DNA of 64,000 nucleotides from Aristolochia californica (Eukaryota; Streptophyta; Magnoliopsida; Piperales; Aristolochiaceae). The position numbers and the translations under genes were made by a program. The notes below the pieces were generated by a model. It was not told where the DNA came from and did not search any database. It saw only the letters and a program-made list of their open reading frames with translations. This document shows positions 23,101 through 34,759 of the stretch, one piece after another. The DNA is taken from contig JARWKL010000007.1 of NCBI GenBank assembly GCA_029961685.1, positions 9,509,406 through 9,573,405 of the forward strand. Direction: 5' to 3'. Positions within the stretch are counted from its first letter, which is position 1; the number at the start of each line of letters is the position of its first letter.

Positions 23101-24690
23101 CCTCATTAAATTCTCAAGTTTGGGTGCGGTGGGATATTTACCCGAGCCAAACAAGTCATTATTTTGCCCATTTTACAAAAAAGCTGACCTAACAATCATA
23201 GATGATTTTAATGTGATTTATTAGTAAATCATGTGTAACGGGTTATATTTTTGTAAGAAAAGACTTATGGATTTGGGGTCAACGCTCAGCTAAAAATTCC
23301 CCCGCCTCCCCCTTTGTTTCCAGACGATTGGAAATCCTGATATATAAAAACTAGAAGAGTTTACAATCCCTACTAGTTATAGACACTTTTTGGAATTATC
23401 TCTCTCATCATTTGTGCGTTTCCATTTTAGATGTATACTTTTTCTTTAAATCAGAACTTCAGTTTTCAGTTTTCCCTTTATCTCCCTTAAACAAAAAAGA
23501 TAAGGCAAACAGATCACAACAAAATAAAAATTTTAGAGTTTATCTATACAAAAAATTTTGAACTACAACAAAAGTAAGTAAAGAATTTTTTTTACACACC
23601 ACAATTAAACACAAAAGTTTTGATATCCAAGTTTGGGAAATTCCACTAGTGCAACTCTGATAGCTTGGTATTTTATAAGAAAGGGATTTCTAGCTAATCT
23701 TGCTCATGTTTTAAATGTGGATAAACATGCTTGAAACATGTTAAAGATGCAGATTACCTAAGGATCCAAACCTCATTAAATTCTCAAATTTGGGTGCGAT
23801 GGGATATTTACCAGAGCCAAACAAGCCATTATTTTGCCCAATTACAAAAATGCTGACCTAACAATAATTGATGAATGTAAAGTGATTCATCACTCAATCA
23901 TGTGTAATGGGAAATATTTTCGTAAGAAATGACATGGATTGGGAGTCAACACTAAGCTAAAAATTAGCCCGCCTCCCTCTTTGTTTCCCGACGATTGCAA
24001 AACCTGATATATAAAAACCAGAAAGAGTTTACAATCCCAAAAAGTTACCGACACTTTTGTGAATTATCTCTCTCTACATTTAGCCATTTTCATTTTAGAT
24101 GTACACTTTTTCCTTAAATCAAAACTTGAGTTTTCACTTTTCCCTTTATCTCTTGTAAACAAAAAAGATCAGGCAAACAGATCACAACAAAATGAAAATT
24201 TTAGAGTTTATGTGTGCAAAAAGTTTATAACAACAACAAATGTAAGCAAAAAAAATTTATTCAGACACCACAAATGAACACAAAGTTTTTATATCCAAGT
24301 TTGGGAAATTGCACTAGTTCAACCCAAGCTTGGAATTTTATAAGAAAGAGATTTTTAGTAGATCTTGCACATGTTTTAAATGTGGATATGCATGCTTGAA
24401 ACATGTTAAAGATGCAGATAACCTACGTATCCAAACCTCATTAACTTCTCAAGTCTGGTTGCTGTGGGATATTTACCCGAGCCAAAGAAACCATTATTTT
24501 GCCCATTTACAAAAAAGCTGACCTAAAAAACATAGATGATTGTAAAGTGATTTATCGGTCAATGAAGTGTAACGGGTTATATTTTTGTAAGAAATGACTT
24601 ACGGATTGGGAGCCAACACTCAACTAAAAATTCCCACGCCTCCCCCTTTGTATCCTGACGATTGTAAATCCTGATATATAAAAACTAGAA
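20170..24690. repeat. Satellite array, block 3: duplicate of window positions 1 to ~4500
   Basis: Monomers start near 20172, 20843, 21514, 22048, 22718, 23390 and 24058, with the next at 24725. Diagnostic variants match block 1 at an offset of about 20170-20195 bp: GGAGTTATTTCTCTC (20845 and 676), the monomer shortened near 21779 and 1611, TTGGGGCATTTCA (22067 and 1904) and TTTGTGAATTATC (24057 and 3861). The 28-bp deletion near 3612 is absent from this copy. The match fades at about 24690-24780, where block 1 instead begins to match 37450 onward. Confidence 0.85.
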
Positions 24691-27600
24691 TGAGTTTACA
24701 ATCCCTATAATTTACAAACACTTTTTGGAATTATGTCTCTCTACATTTGTGCATTTCCATTTTAGATGTATACTTTTTCTTTAAATCAGAACTTGAGTTT
24801 TCACTTTTCCCTTTATCTCTCGTAAACAAAAAAGATAAGGCAAATAGATCACTACAAAATGAAAATTTGAGAGTTTTGTATGCAAAAAATTTAGAACAAC
24901 AACAAATGTAAGCAAAGAAAATTTATTCACACACCACAAATGAACACAAAAGTTTTGATATCCAAGTTAGGGAAATTCCACTTGTTCAACCCTAATAACT
25001 TGGAATATTATAAGAAAGAGATTTCTAGTTGACCCTACACATGTTTTAAATGTAAAAATGCATGCTTGAAACATGTTAAAGATACAGATGACCCAAGGAT
25101 CCAAACCTCAGTTAATTCTCAAGTTTGGGTGCGGTTGGATATTTACCCGAGCCAAACAAGTCATTATTTTTCCCGTTTACTCAAAAGCTGACCTAACAAT
25201 AATTGATGATTGTAAAGTGATTTATCAGTCAATCATGCATAACGGGCTATATTTTTATAAGAAAACACTTATTGATTGGGAGTCAACACTCAACTAAAAA
25301 TTTCCCCGCCTCCCCCTTTGTTTCCTGACAATTGCAAAACCAGATATATAAAAACTATAAAGAGTTTTCAATCCCAAAAAGTTACAGACACTTTTGTGTA
25401 TTATCTCTCTGTACATTTGGGCATTTCGATTTTAGATGCATACTTTTTCCTTAAATATAAACTTGAGTTTTCACTTTCCCCTTAATCTCTTGTAATCAAA
25501 AAAAGATAAGGCAAAGAAATCACAACAAAAGAAAATTTTAAAGTTTAGGTGTGCAAAAAACTTTAGAACAACAACAAATGTAAGCAAAGAAAATTTATTC
25601 ACCCACCACAAATGAACACAAAAATTTTGATATCCAAGTTTGGAAAATTCCACTAGTTCAACCCTAATAGCTTGGAATTTTACAAGACAAAGATTTCTAG
25701 TTGATCTTTCACATGTCTTAAATGTGTGTATGTATGCTTGAAACATGTTAAAGATGCAGATAACCTACGGATCCAAACCTCATTAAATTCTCAAGTTTGG
25801 GTGTGGTGGGATATTTACCCGAGCCAAATAAGCCATTATTTTTCCAAGTTCAAAAACGCTGACCTAACTATTATAGATGATTCTAAAGTGATTTATTGGT
25901 CAATCATGCGTAACAGGATATATTCTGTAAGAAATGACTTAAGGATTCGGAGTCAACACTCAACTAAAAATTCCCCTGCCTCACTCTTTGTTTCCCAACA
26001 ATTGCAAAATCTGATATATAAAAACTAGAAAGAGTTTACAATTCCTAAAAGTTACAAACACTTTTTGGAATTCTCTCTTTAGATTTTTGCATTGCCCTCT
26101 GAGATATATACTTTTTCCTTAAATCAAAACTTGAGTTTTTACATTTCCCTTTATCTCTCGTAAACAAAAAAGATACGGCAAATAGATCACAACAAAATGA
26201 AAATTTTAGAGTTTATGTATGCAAAAACTTTAAAACAACAACAAATGTGAGCAAAGAAAATTTATTCACACACCATAAATGAACACACAAGTTTTGATAT
26301 CGAAGTTTGGGAAATTCCAAGAGTTCAACCCAGATAGCATGGAATTTTATAAGAAAGAGATTTCTAGTTGATCCTACACAAGTTTTAATTGTGGATATGC
26401 ATGCTTGATCCATGTTAAGGATGCAGATGACATAAGGATGCAAATCTCATTAAATTCTACAGTTTGGATGCGGTGGGATATTTACCCGAGCCAAATAAGC
26501 CATTATTTTGTTCATTTACAAAAAAGCTGACCTAACAATCAAAGATGATTGTAAATTGATTTATCGGTCAATCATGCATAAGGCGCTATATTTTTGTTAT
26601 AAATGACTTATGGATTGGGAGTCAACACTTAGCAAAAAATTCTGCCTCCTCCACCTTTGTTTCCCAACAATTGCAAAACCTGACATATAAAAACTAGAAA
26701 GAGTTTACAATCCCTAAAACTTACAGACACTTTTTGGAATTATCTCTCTTTACATTTGTGCATTTCCATTTTAGATGTATACTTTTTCCTAAAATCAAAA
26801 CTTGAGTTTTCACTTTTCCCTTTATCTCTCATAAAAAAAAGATAATGCAAATAGATCACAACAAAATGAAAATTATAGAGTTTATGTATGCAAAAAACTT
26901 TAGAAAAACAACAAATGTAAGCAAAGAAAATTTATTCACACACCACAAATGAACACAAATTTTTGATATCCAAGTTTGGGAAATTCCACTATTTCAACCA
27001 TGATAGCATGGAATTTTATAACAAAGAGATTTCTAGTTGATCATGCACATGTTTTCAATGTGAAAATGCATGCTTGAAACATGTTAAAGATGCAGATGAC
27101 CTACGGATCAAACCTCATTAAATTCTCAAGTTTGGGAGTGGTGGGATATTTACACAAGGAAAACAAGCCAGTATTTTGCCCATTTACAAAAAAGCTGACC
27201 TCATAATCATAGATGATTGTAAAGTGATTTATCGGTCAATCAGGCGTAATGGGCTTTATTTTTGTAAGAAATGACTTATCTATTGGGAGTCAACACTCAA
27301 CTAAAAATTCCCCCTCCTCCCCCTTTGTTTCCCGACGATTGCAAAACATGGTATATAAAAACTAGAAAGAGTTTACAATCCATAAAAGTTACAAATACTT
27401 TTGTGAATTATCTCTCTCTACATTTGGGCATTTCCATTTTAGATGTATACTTTTTTCTTAAATCAAAACTTGAGTTTTCACTTTTCCCTTTATCTCTCAT
27501 AAACAAAAAAGATAAGCCAAACAGATTATAACAAGATGAAAATTTGAGAATTTATGTATGCAAATAAATTAGAACAACAAAAAACGTAAGTAAAGAAAAT

Positions 27601-27837
27601 TTATTCACACACCACAAATGAACACAAAAGTTTTGATATCCAAGTGTGGGAAATTCTACTAGTTCAACCATGATCGCTTGGAATTTGGTAAGAAAGAGAT
27701 TTCTAGTTGACCCCACACATGTCTTAAATGTGGATTTACATGCTAAAAACATGTTAAAGATTCAGATGACCTATGGATCCAAACCTCATTAAATTCTCAA
27801 GTTTGGGTGTGGTGGGATATGTACCCAAGCCAAACAA

Positions 27838-27886
27838 GTCAGCGTTTTTGAAAAGCTATCATTTTTCCAAGTTCAAAAACGCTGAC
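27838..27886. repeat. 15-bp perfect inverted repeat within one monomer
   Basis: GTCAGCGTTTTTGAA at 27838-27852 is the exact reverse complement of TTCAAAAACGCTGAC at 27872-27886. Only the right arm belongs to the normal monomer (compare 25846-25862). The left arm is extra sequence inserted between CCAAACAAG and the repeat of ATCATTTTTCC. This is the signature of a short template-switch or fold-back event during replication. Confidence 0.85.
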
Positions 27887-30103
27887 CTAACAATCATAGA
27901 TGATTTTAAAAAGATTTATCCATCAATCATGCGTAATGGGCTATATGTTTGAAAGAAATGACTTTGGGATTGGAAGAGAACACTCGGCTAAAAATTCCCC
28001 CTCCTCCCCCTTTGTTTCCCGACATTAGCAAACCCTGATATATAAAAAGGAGAAAGAGTTTACAATCCCTTAAATGTAAAGATACATTTTGAAATTATCT
28101 CTCTCTACATTTGTGCATTTCCAATTTAGATGTATACTTTTTCCTTTTATCAAAATTTGAGTTTTCACTTTTCCCTTCATCTCTCGTAAACAAAAAAGAT
28201 AAGGAAAACAAATCACAAAAAAAAAAAATATTAGAGTTTATGTATGCAAAAAGTTTAGAACAACAAAAAATGTAAGCGAAGAAAATTTATTAACACACCA
28301 CAAATGAACACAAAATTTTTGATACCCAAGTTTGGAAATTCCACTAGTTCAACCGTGATAGCTTGGAATTTTATAAGAAAGAGATTTCTAATTGATCCTG
28401 CACATGTTTTAAATGTGGATATGCATGCTTGAAACATGTTAAAGATGCGCAGATGACCGACGGATCCAAACCTCATTAAATTCTCAAGTTTGGGTGTGGT
28501 GGGATATTTACCCGAGCCATACAAGCCATTATTTTACCATTTACAAAAAAATTGACGTCACAGTCACAGATGATTTTAAAGTTGATTTACTGGTCAATCA
28601 TGCGTAATGGGCTATATATTTTAAGAAATGACTTATGGATTTGGAGTCAACACTCGGCTAAAAATTATCCCACCTCCCTCTTTGTTTCTCGATGATTGCA
28701 AACCCTGACATATAAAAACTAGAAAGAGTTTACAGTCCCAAAAAGTTACAGACACTTTTTGAAATGATCTCTCTCTATATTTTTTTATTTCCATTTTAGA
28801 TGTATACATTTTCCTTAAATCAAAACTTGAGATTTCACTTTTCCCTTTCTCACTCGTAAACAAAAAAGATAAGGCAAACAAATCATAACATAATGAAAAT
28901 TTTTGAGTTTATATATGCAAAAAATTTAGAACAACAACAAAAGTAAGAAAATAAAATTTTTTCACACACCATAAATTAACACAAAAGTTTTGATATCCAA
29001 GTTTGGGAAATTCTACTAGTTCAACCCTGATAGCTTGGAATTTTATAAGATAGAGATTTCTAGTTGATTCAGCACAAGTTTTAAATGTGGATATGCATGC
29101 TTCAAACATGTTAAAGATGAAGATGACCAACGGATCCAAACGTCATTAAATTCTCAAGTTTGGGTGCGGAGGTATATTTACCCGAGCAAAACATGCCACT
29201 ATTTTGACACTTTTCCGAAAAGCTGACCTAACAATCATAGATGATTGTAAAGTGATATATTGGTCAATCATGCGTAACGGGCTATATTTTCTTAAGAAAT
29301 AACTTATGGATTAGGAGTCAACACTCAACTAAAAATTTCCCCGCCTCCCCCTTTGTTTCCCGACGATTGCAAAACCTGATATATAAAAACTAGAAAAATT
29401 TTAAAATCCCTAAAAGTTACAAAAACTTTTTGGAATTATCTCTCTCTACATTTGTGCAATTCCATTTTAGATGTATACTTTTTTCTTAAATCAAAACTTG
29501 AGTTTTCACTTTTCCCATTATCTCTCGTAAACAAAAAATTAAGGCAAACATATCACTACAAAATGAAAATTTTAGAGTTTATGATTGAAAAAATATTTAG
29601 AACAACAACATATATAGCAAAGAAAATTTATTCATACACTACAAATGAACACAAAAGTTTTGATATCCAAGTTTTGGAAATTCCACTAGTTCAACCCTGA
29701 TTGCTTGGAATTATATAAGAAATAGAGTTCTAGTTGACCCTGCACATGTTTTAAATGTGGTTATGCATGCTTGAAACATGGTAAAGATGCAGATGACCTA
29801 TGGATCCAAACCTCATTAAATTCTCAAGTTTGGGTGCGGTGGGATATTTACCGGAGCCCAACAAGCCATTATTTTCCCCAATTACAAAAACGCTGACGAA
29901 ACAATCATAGATGATTATAAAGTGATTAATCGGTCAATCATGCGTAACTGGCTATATTTTTGTGACAAATGAATTATGGATTGGGAGTCAACACTCTGCT
30001 AAAAATTCCCCCGCCTCCCCCCTTGTTTCCTGACGATTGCAAAACCTGATTTATAAAAACTAGCAAGAGTTTACAATCCCAAAAATTTACACACATTTTT
30101 TGG

Positions 30104-30377
30104 AATTATCTCTTTCTACATTTGTGCATTTCCATTTTAGATGTATACTTTTTCCTTAAATATAAACTTGAGTTTTCACTTTTCCCTTTATCTCTCATAA
30201 ACAAAAAAGATAAGGCAAACGGATCACAACAAAAAGTAAAAATTATCTCTTTCTACATTTGTGCATTTCCATTTTAGATGTATACTTTTTCCTTAAATAT
30301 AAACTTGAGTTTTCACTTTTCCCTTTATCTCTCATAAACAAAAAAGATAAGGCAAACGGATCACAACAAAAAGTAAA
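30104..30377. repeat. 137-bp direct tandem duplication inside a monomer
   Basis: The stretch from AATTATCTCTTTCTAC to CAAAAAGTAAA at 30104-30240 is repeated immediately at 30241-30377, with no visible difference over most of its length. It adds about a fifth of a monomer and breaks the register locally. The identity suggests a recent event. Confidence 0.85.
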
Positions 30378-33300
30378 TTTTAGAGTTTATGAGTGCAAAA
30401 ACTTTAGAACAACAACAAATGTAAGAAAAGTAAATTTATTCACACACCCCAAATGAACACAAAAGTTTTGAAATCCATGTTTGGGAAATTCCACTCGTTC
30501 ATCTCTCATAGCTTGGAATTTTATAAGAAAGAGATTTGTAGTTGATCCTGCACATGTTTTAAATGTGGATATGCATGCTTGAAACATGTTAAAGATGTAG
30601 ATGACCTATGGATCCAAACCTCATTAAATTCTTAAGTTTGGGTGCGGTGGGAGATAATGGGCTATATTTTTGTAAGAAATGACTTATGAATTAGGAGTCA
30701 ACACTCAGCTAAAAACTCCATCGCGTCCCCCTTTGTTTCCCGCCGATTGGAAAACCTGATATATAAAGACTAGAAAGAGTTTACAATCCCTAAAAGTAAC
30801 AAACACTTTTTGGAATTATCTCTCTCTACATTTGTACATTATCATTTTAGATGTACACTTTTATTTGAAATAAAAACTTGAATTTTCACTTTTCCCTATA
30901 TCTCTCGTAAACTAGAAAGATAAGGCAAACAGATCACAACAAAATGAAAATTTCGGAGTTAATGTATGCAAAAAATATAGAACAACATCAAATGTAAGCG
31001 AAGAAATTTTTTTCACACATCACAAATGAACACAAAATTTTTGATATCCAAGTTTGGGAAATTCCACTAATTCTACCCTGATAGCATGGAATTTTATAAG
31101 AAAAAGATTTCCAGTTGATCCTGCAAATGTTTTCAATGTGAAAATGCATGCTTGAAACATGTTAATGATACAGATAACCTACGGATCCAAACCTCATAAA
31201 ATTTTCAAGTTTGGGTGCGGTGGGATATTTACCTGAGCCAAACAGGCCATTATTTTGCCCATTTACAAAAAAACTGACCTAACAATCATAGATGCTTGTA
31301 AACTAATTTATCGGTCAATCATGCATAATGGGATTTTTTTTGTAAGAAATGACTTATGGATTTGGAGTCAACACTCAGCTAAAAATTCCCCACCTCCCCC
31401 TTTGTTTCCCGACAATTGTAAAATCCGATATATAAGAACTAGAAAGAGTTTACAATCCCTAAAAGTTACAGACAATTTTTTCAATTATCTCTCTCTAAAT
31501 TTGTGCATTTCCATTTTAGATGTATACTTTTTCCTTAAATCAAAACTTGAGTTTTCACTTTTCCCATTATCTCTCGTAAACAAAAAAGATCAGGCAAAGA
31601 TATCACTACAAAATGAAAATTTTAGAGTTTATGATTGCAAAAATATTAGAAGAACAACATATGTAAGCAAAGAAAATTTATTCACACACCACAGATAATC
31701 CCAAAAGTTTTAATATCCAGGTTTTGGAAATTCCACTAGTTTAACCATGATAGCTTGGAATTTTATAAGAAATAGATTTCTAGTTGATCCTGCATATGTT
31801 TTAAATGTGGATATGCATGCTTGAAACATTTTAAAGATGTAGATGACCTACGGATCAAAACCTCAATAAATTCTCAAGTTTGGGTGCGGTGGGATATTTA
31901 CCCAAACCAAACAAGCCATTATTTTGCCCATCTACAAAAACGCTGACCTAACAATCATAGATGTTTGTAAAGTGATTTATCGGTCAACATTTCTAACGGG
32001 CTATATTTTTCTAACAAATGACTTATTGATTGGGAGTCAACACTCAACAAAAAATTCACCCGCCTCCCCCATTGTTTCTCGACGATTGTAAAACCCGATA
32101 TATAAAAACTAGAAAGCGTTTATAATCCCAAAAAATTAACCGACACTTTTTGGAATTATCTTTCTCATTATTTGTGCATTTACGTTTTAGATGTATACTT
32201 TTTCCGTAAATATAAACTTGAGATTTCACTTTTCCCTTTATCTCTCGTAAACAAAAACGATAAGGCAAACAGATCACAACAAAATAAAAATTTTACAGTT
32301 TATGAGTGCAAAAAATTTAGAACAACAACAAATTTAAGCAAAGAAAATTTATTCACACACCACAAATGAACACAAAAGTTTTGATATCTATGTTTGGGAA
32401 ATTCCACTAGTTCAACCCTCATAGCTTGGAATTTTATAAGAAAGAGATTTCTAGTAGATCCTACACATGTTTTAAATGTGGATATGCATGATTGAAACAT
32501 GTTAAAGATGCAGATGTCCGCGGATCCAAACCTCATTAAATTCTCAAGTTTGGGAGTGGTGGGATAATTACCCGAGCCAAACAAGCCATTATTTTGCCCA
32601 TTTACAAAAAAGTTGACCTAACAATCATAGATGATTGTAATGCAATTTATCGGTCAATCATGCGTAACTGGGTATATTTTTGTGAGAAATGACTTATGGA
32701 TATGGAGTCAACACTCACCTAAAAATTCCCTTGCCACCCACTTTGTTTCCTGACGATTGCAAAACCTGATATATAAAAATTAGACAAAGTTTACAATCCC
32801 TAAAAGTTACAGACACTTTTTGGAATTATCTCTCTCTACATTTGTGCATTTCCATTTTAGATGTATACTTTTTCCTTAAATCAAAACTTGAGTTTTCACT
32901 TTTCCCTTTTTCTCTCATAAAAAAAAAAGATAAGGCAAACAAATCACAACAACATGAAAAATTTTGAGTTTATGTATGCAAAAAATTTAAAAAAACAACA
33001 AATGTAAGCAAAGAAAATTTATTCACACACCACAAATGAACACAAAAGTTTTGATATCCAATTTTTGGAAATTCCACTAGTTCAATCCTGATAGCTTGGA
33101 ATTTTATAAGAAAGAGATTTCTAGTTGATCCTCCACATGTTTTAAATGTGGAAATTCATGCTTGAAACATGATAAAGATGCAGATGACGTATGGATCCAA
33201 TCCTCATTAAATTCTAAAGTTTGGGTGCGGAGGGATATTTACCCCAGCCAAACAAGCCATTAACAATCATAGATGAATGTAAAGCGATTTATCGGTCATT

Positions 33301-34602
33301 CATGCATAACGGGCTATATTTTTGTAACAAATGACTTATGGATTGAGAGTCAACACTCAGCTAAAAATTCCCCCGCCTCCCCCTTAGTTTCCTGACGAAT
33401 GAAAAATCTAATATATAAAAACTAGAAAGAGTTTACAATCTCTAAATGTTACAGTCACTTTTAGGAATTATCTCTCTCTGCATTTGTGCATTTCAATTTT
33501 AGATGTATACTTTTTCTTAAATCAAAACTTGAGTTTTCACTTTTCCCTTTATCTCTTGTATACAAAAAAGATAAGGCAAGCAGATCACAACAAAATGAAA
33601 ATTTTAGAGTTTATGTAAGCAAAAAAATAAGCACTACAACAAATGTAAGCAAAGAAAATATATTTTCACACAAAAAATGAACACAAAAATTTTTATATCC
33701 AAGTTTTGGAAATTCCACTAGTTCAACCGTGATAGCTTGGAATTTTATAAGAAAGAGATTTCTAGTTGATCTTGCACAAGTTCTAAATGTGGATATGCAT
33801 GCTTGAAACATGTTAAAGATGCAGATGACCTACGGATCCAGACCTCATTAAATTCTCAAGTTTGGGTGCGGTGGCATACTTACCCGAGCGAAACAAGCCA
33901 TTGTTTTGCATGTTTTCAAAAAAGCTTACCTAACAATCATAGATGATTGTAAAGTGATTTATCAGTCAATCGTGCGTAACGGGCTATATTTTTGTAAGAA
34001 ATGGCTTATGGATTGGGAGTCAACACTCAGCTAAAACTTCCCCCACATCCCCCTTTGTTACCAGACGATTGCAAAACCTGATATATAAAAACTAGAAAGA
34101 GTTTACTATCCCTAAAAGTAACAAACACTTTTTGGAATTATCTCTCTAAACATTTGGGCCTTTCCATTTTAGATGTATACTTTTTTCTTAAATCAAAACT
34201 TGAGTTTTCACTTTCCCTTTATCTCTCGTAAACAAAAAAGATAAGGCAAACAGATCACAACAAAATGAAAATTTAAGAGTTAATGTATGCAAAAAATATA
34301 GAACAACAACAAATGTAAGCAAAGAAAATTTATTCACACAGCACAAATGAACACAAAAGTTTTGATATCCATGTTTAGGAAATTCCACTAATTCAACCCA
34401 AATAGCATGGGATTTTATAAGAAAGAGATTTCCAATTGATCTTGCAAATGTTTTCAATGTGCAAATGCATGCTTGCAACATGTTAAAGATGCAGATGACC
34501 TACAGATCTAAACCTTATTAAATTCTCAAGTTTGGGTGCGGTGGGATATTTACCTGAGCCAAACAAGCCACTATTTTGCCCATTTACAAAAAAACTGACC
34601 TA

Positions 34603-34620
34603 ACAATCATAGATGATTGT
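34603..34620. repeat. 18-bp dyad in the satellite monomer (representative)
   Basis: ACAATCATAGATGATTGT is an inverted repeat with two 8-bp arms and a 2-bp spacer. It recurs once per monomer at the same phase across the array. In the monomers near 15423 and 48181 both arms are altered (AACCAT with ATGGTT), which keeps the dyad; near 16765 and 49525 only the right arm is altered. Function is unknown. Confidence 0.7.
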
Positions 34621-34751
34621 AAAGTGATTTATCAGTCAATCATGCGTAACGGGCTTTATTTTTGTAAGAAATGACTTATGGATTCAGTGTCAACACTCAG
34701 CTAAAAATTCCCCCGCCTCCCCCTTTGTTTCCCAACGATTGCAAAACCTGA

Positions 34752-34759
34752 TATATAAA
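34752..34759 (+). promoter_or_regulatory. TATA-like element of the satellite monomer (representative)
   Basis: TATATAAA occurs within GATATATAAAAACTAGAAAG in most monomers, always at the same phase; this one is given as the example. Others lie near 4000, 22000, 26010, 46 of the array's monomers or so not having been counted exactly. It matches a plant TATA box in sequence, but nothing else in the monomer proves a promoter. It may simply be conserved AT-rich satellite sequence. Variants TATCTAAA and TATTTAAA also occur. Confidence 0.25.

Noticed and set aside
31255..31698. 147-codon open frame in the satellite
   Set aside because: It spans a monomer and is readable only by chance loss of stops. 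The same frame is interrupted in neighbouring monomers and has no recognisable domain.
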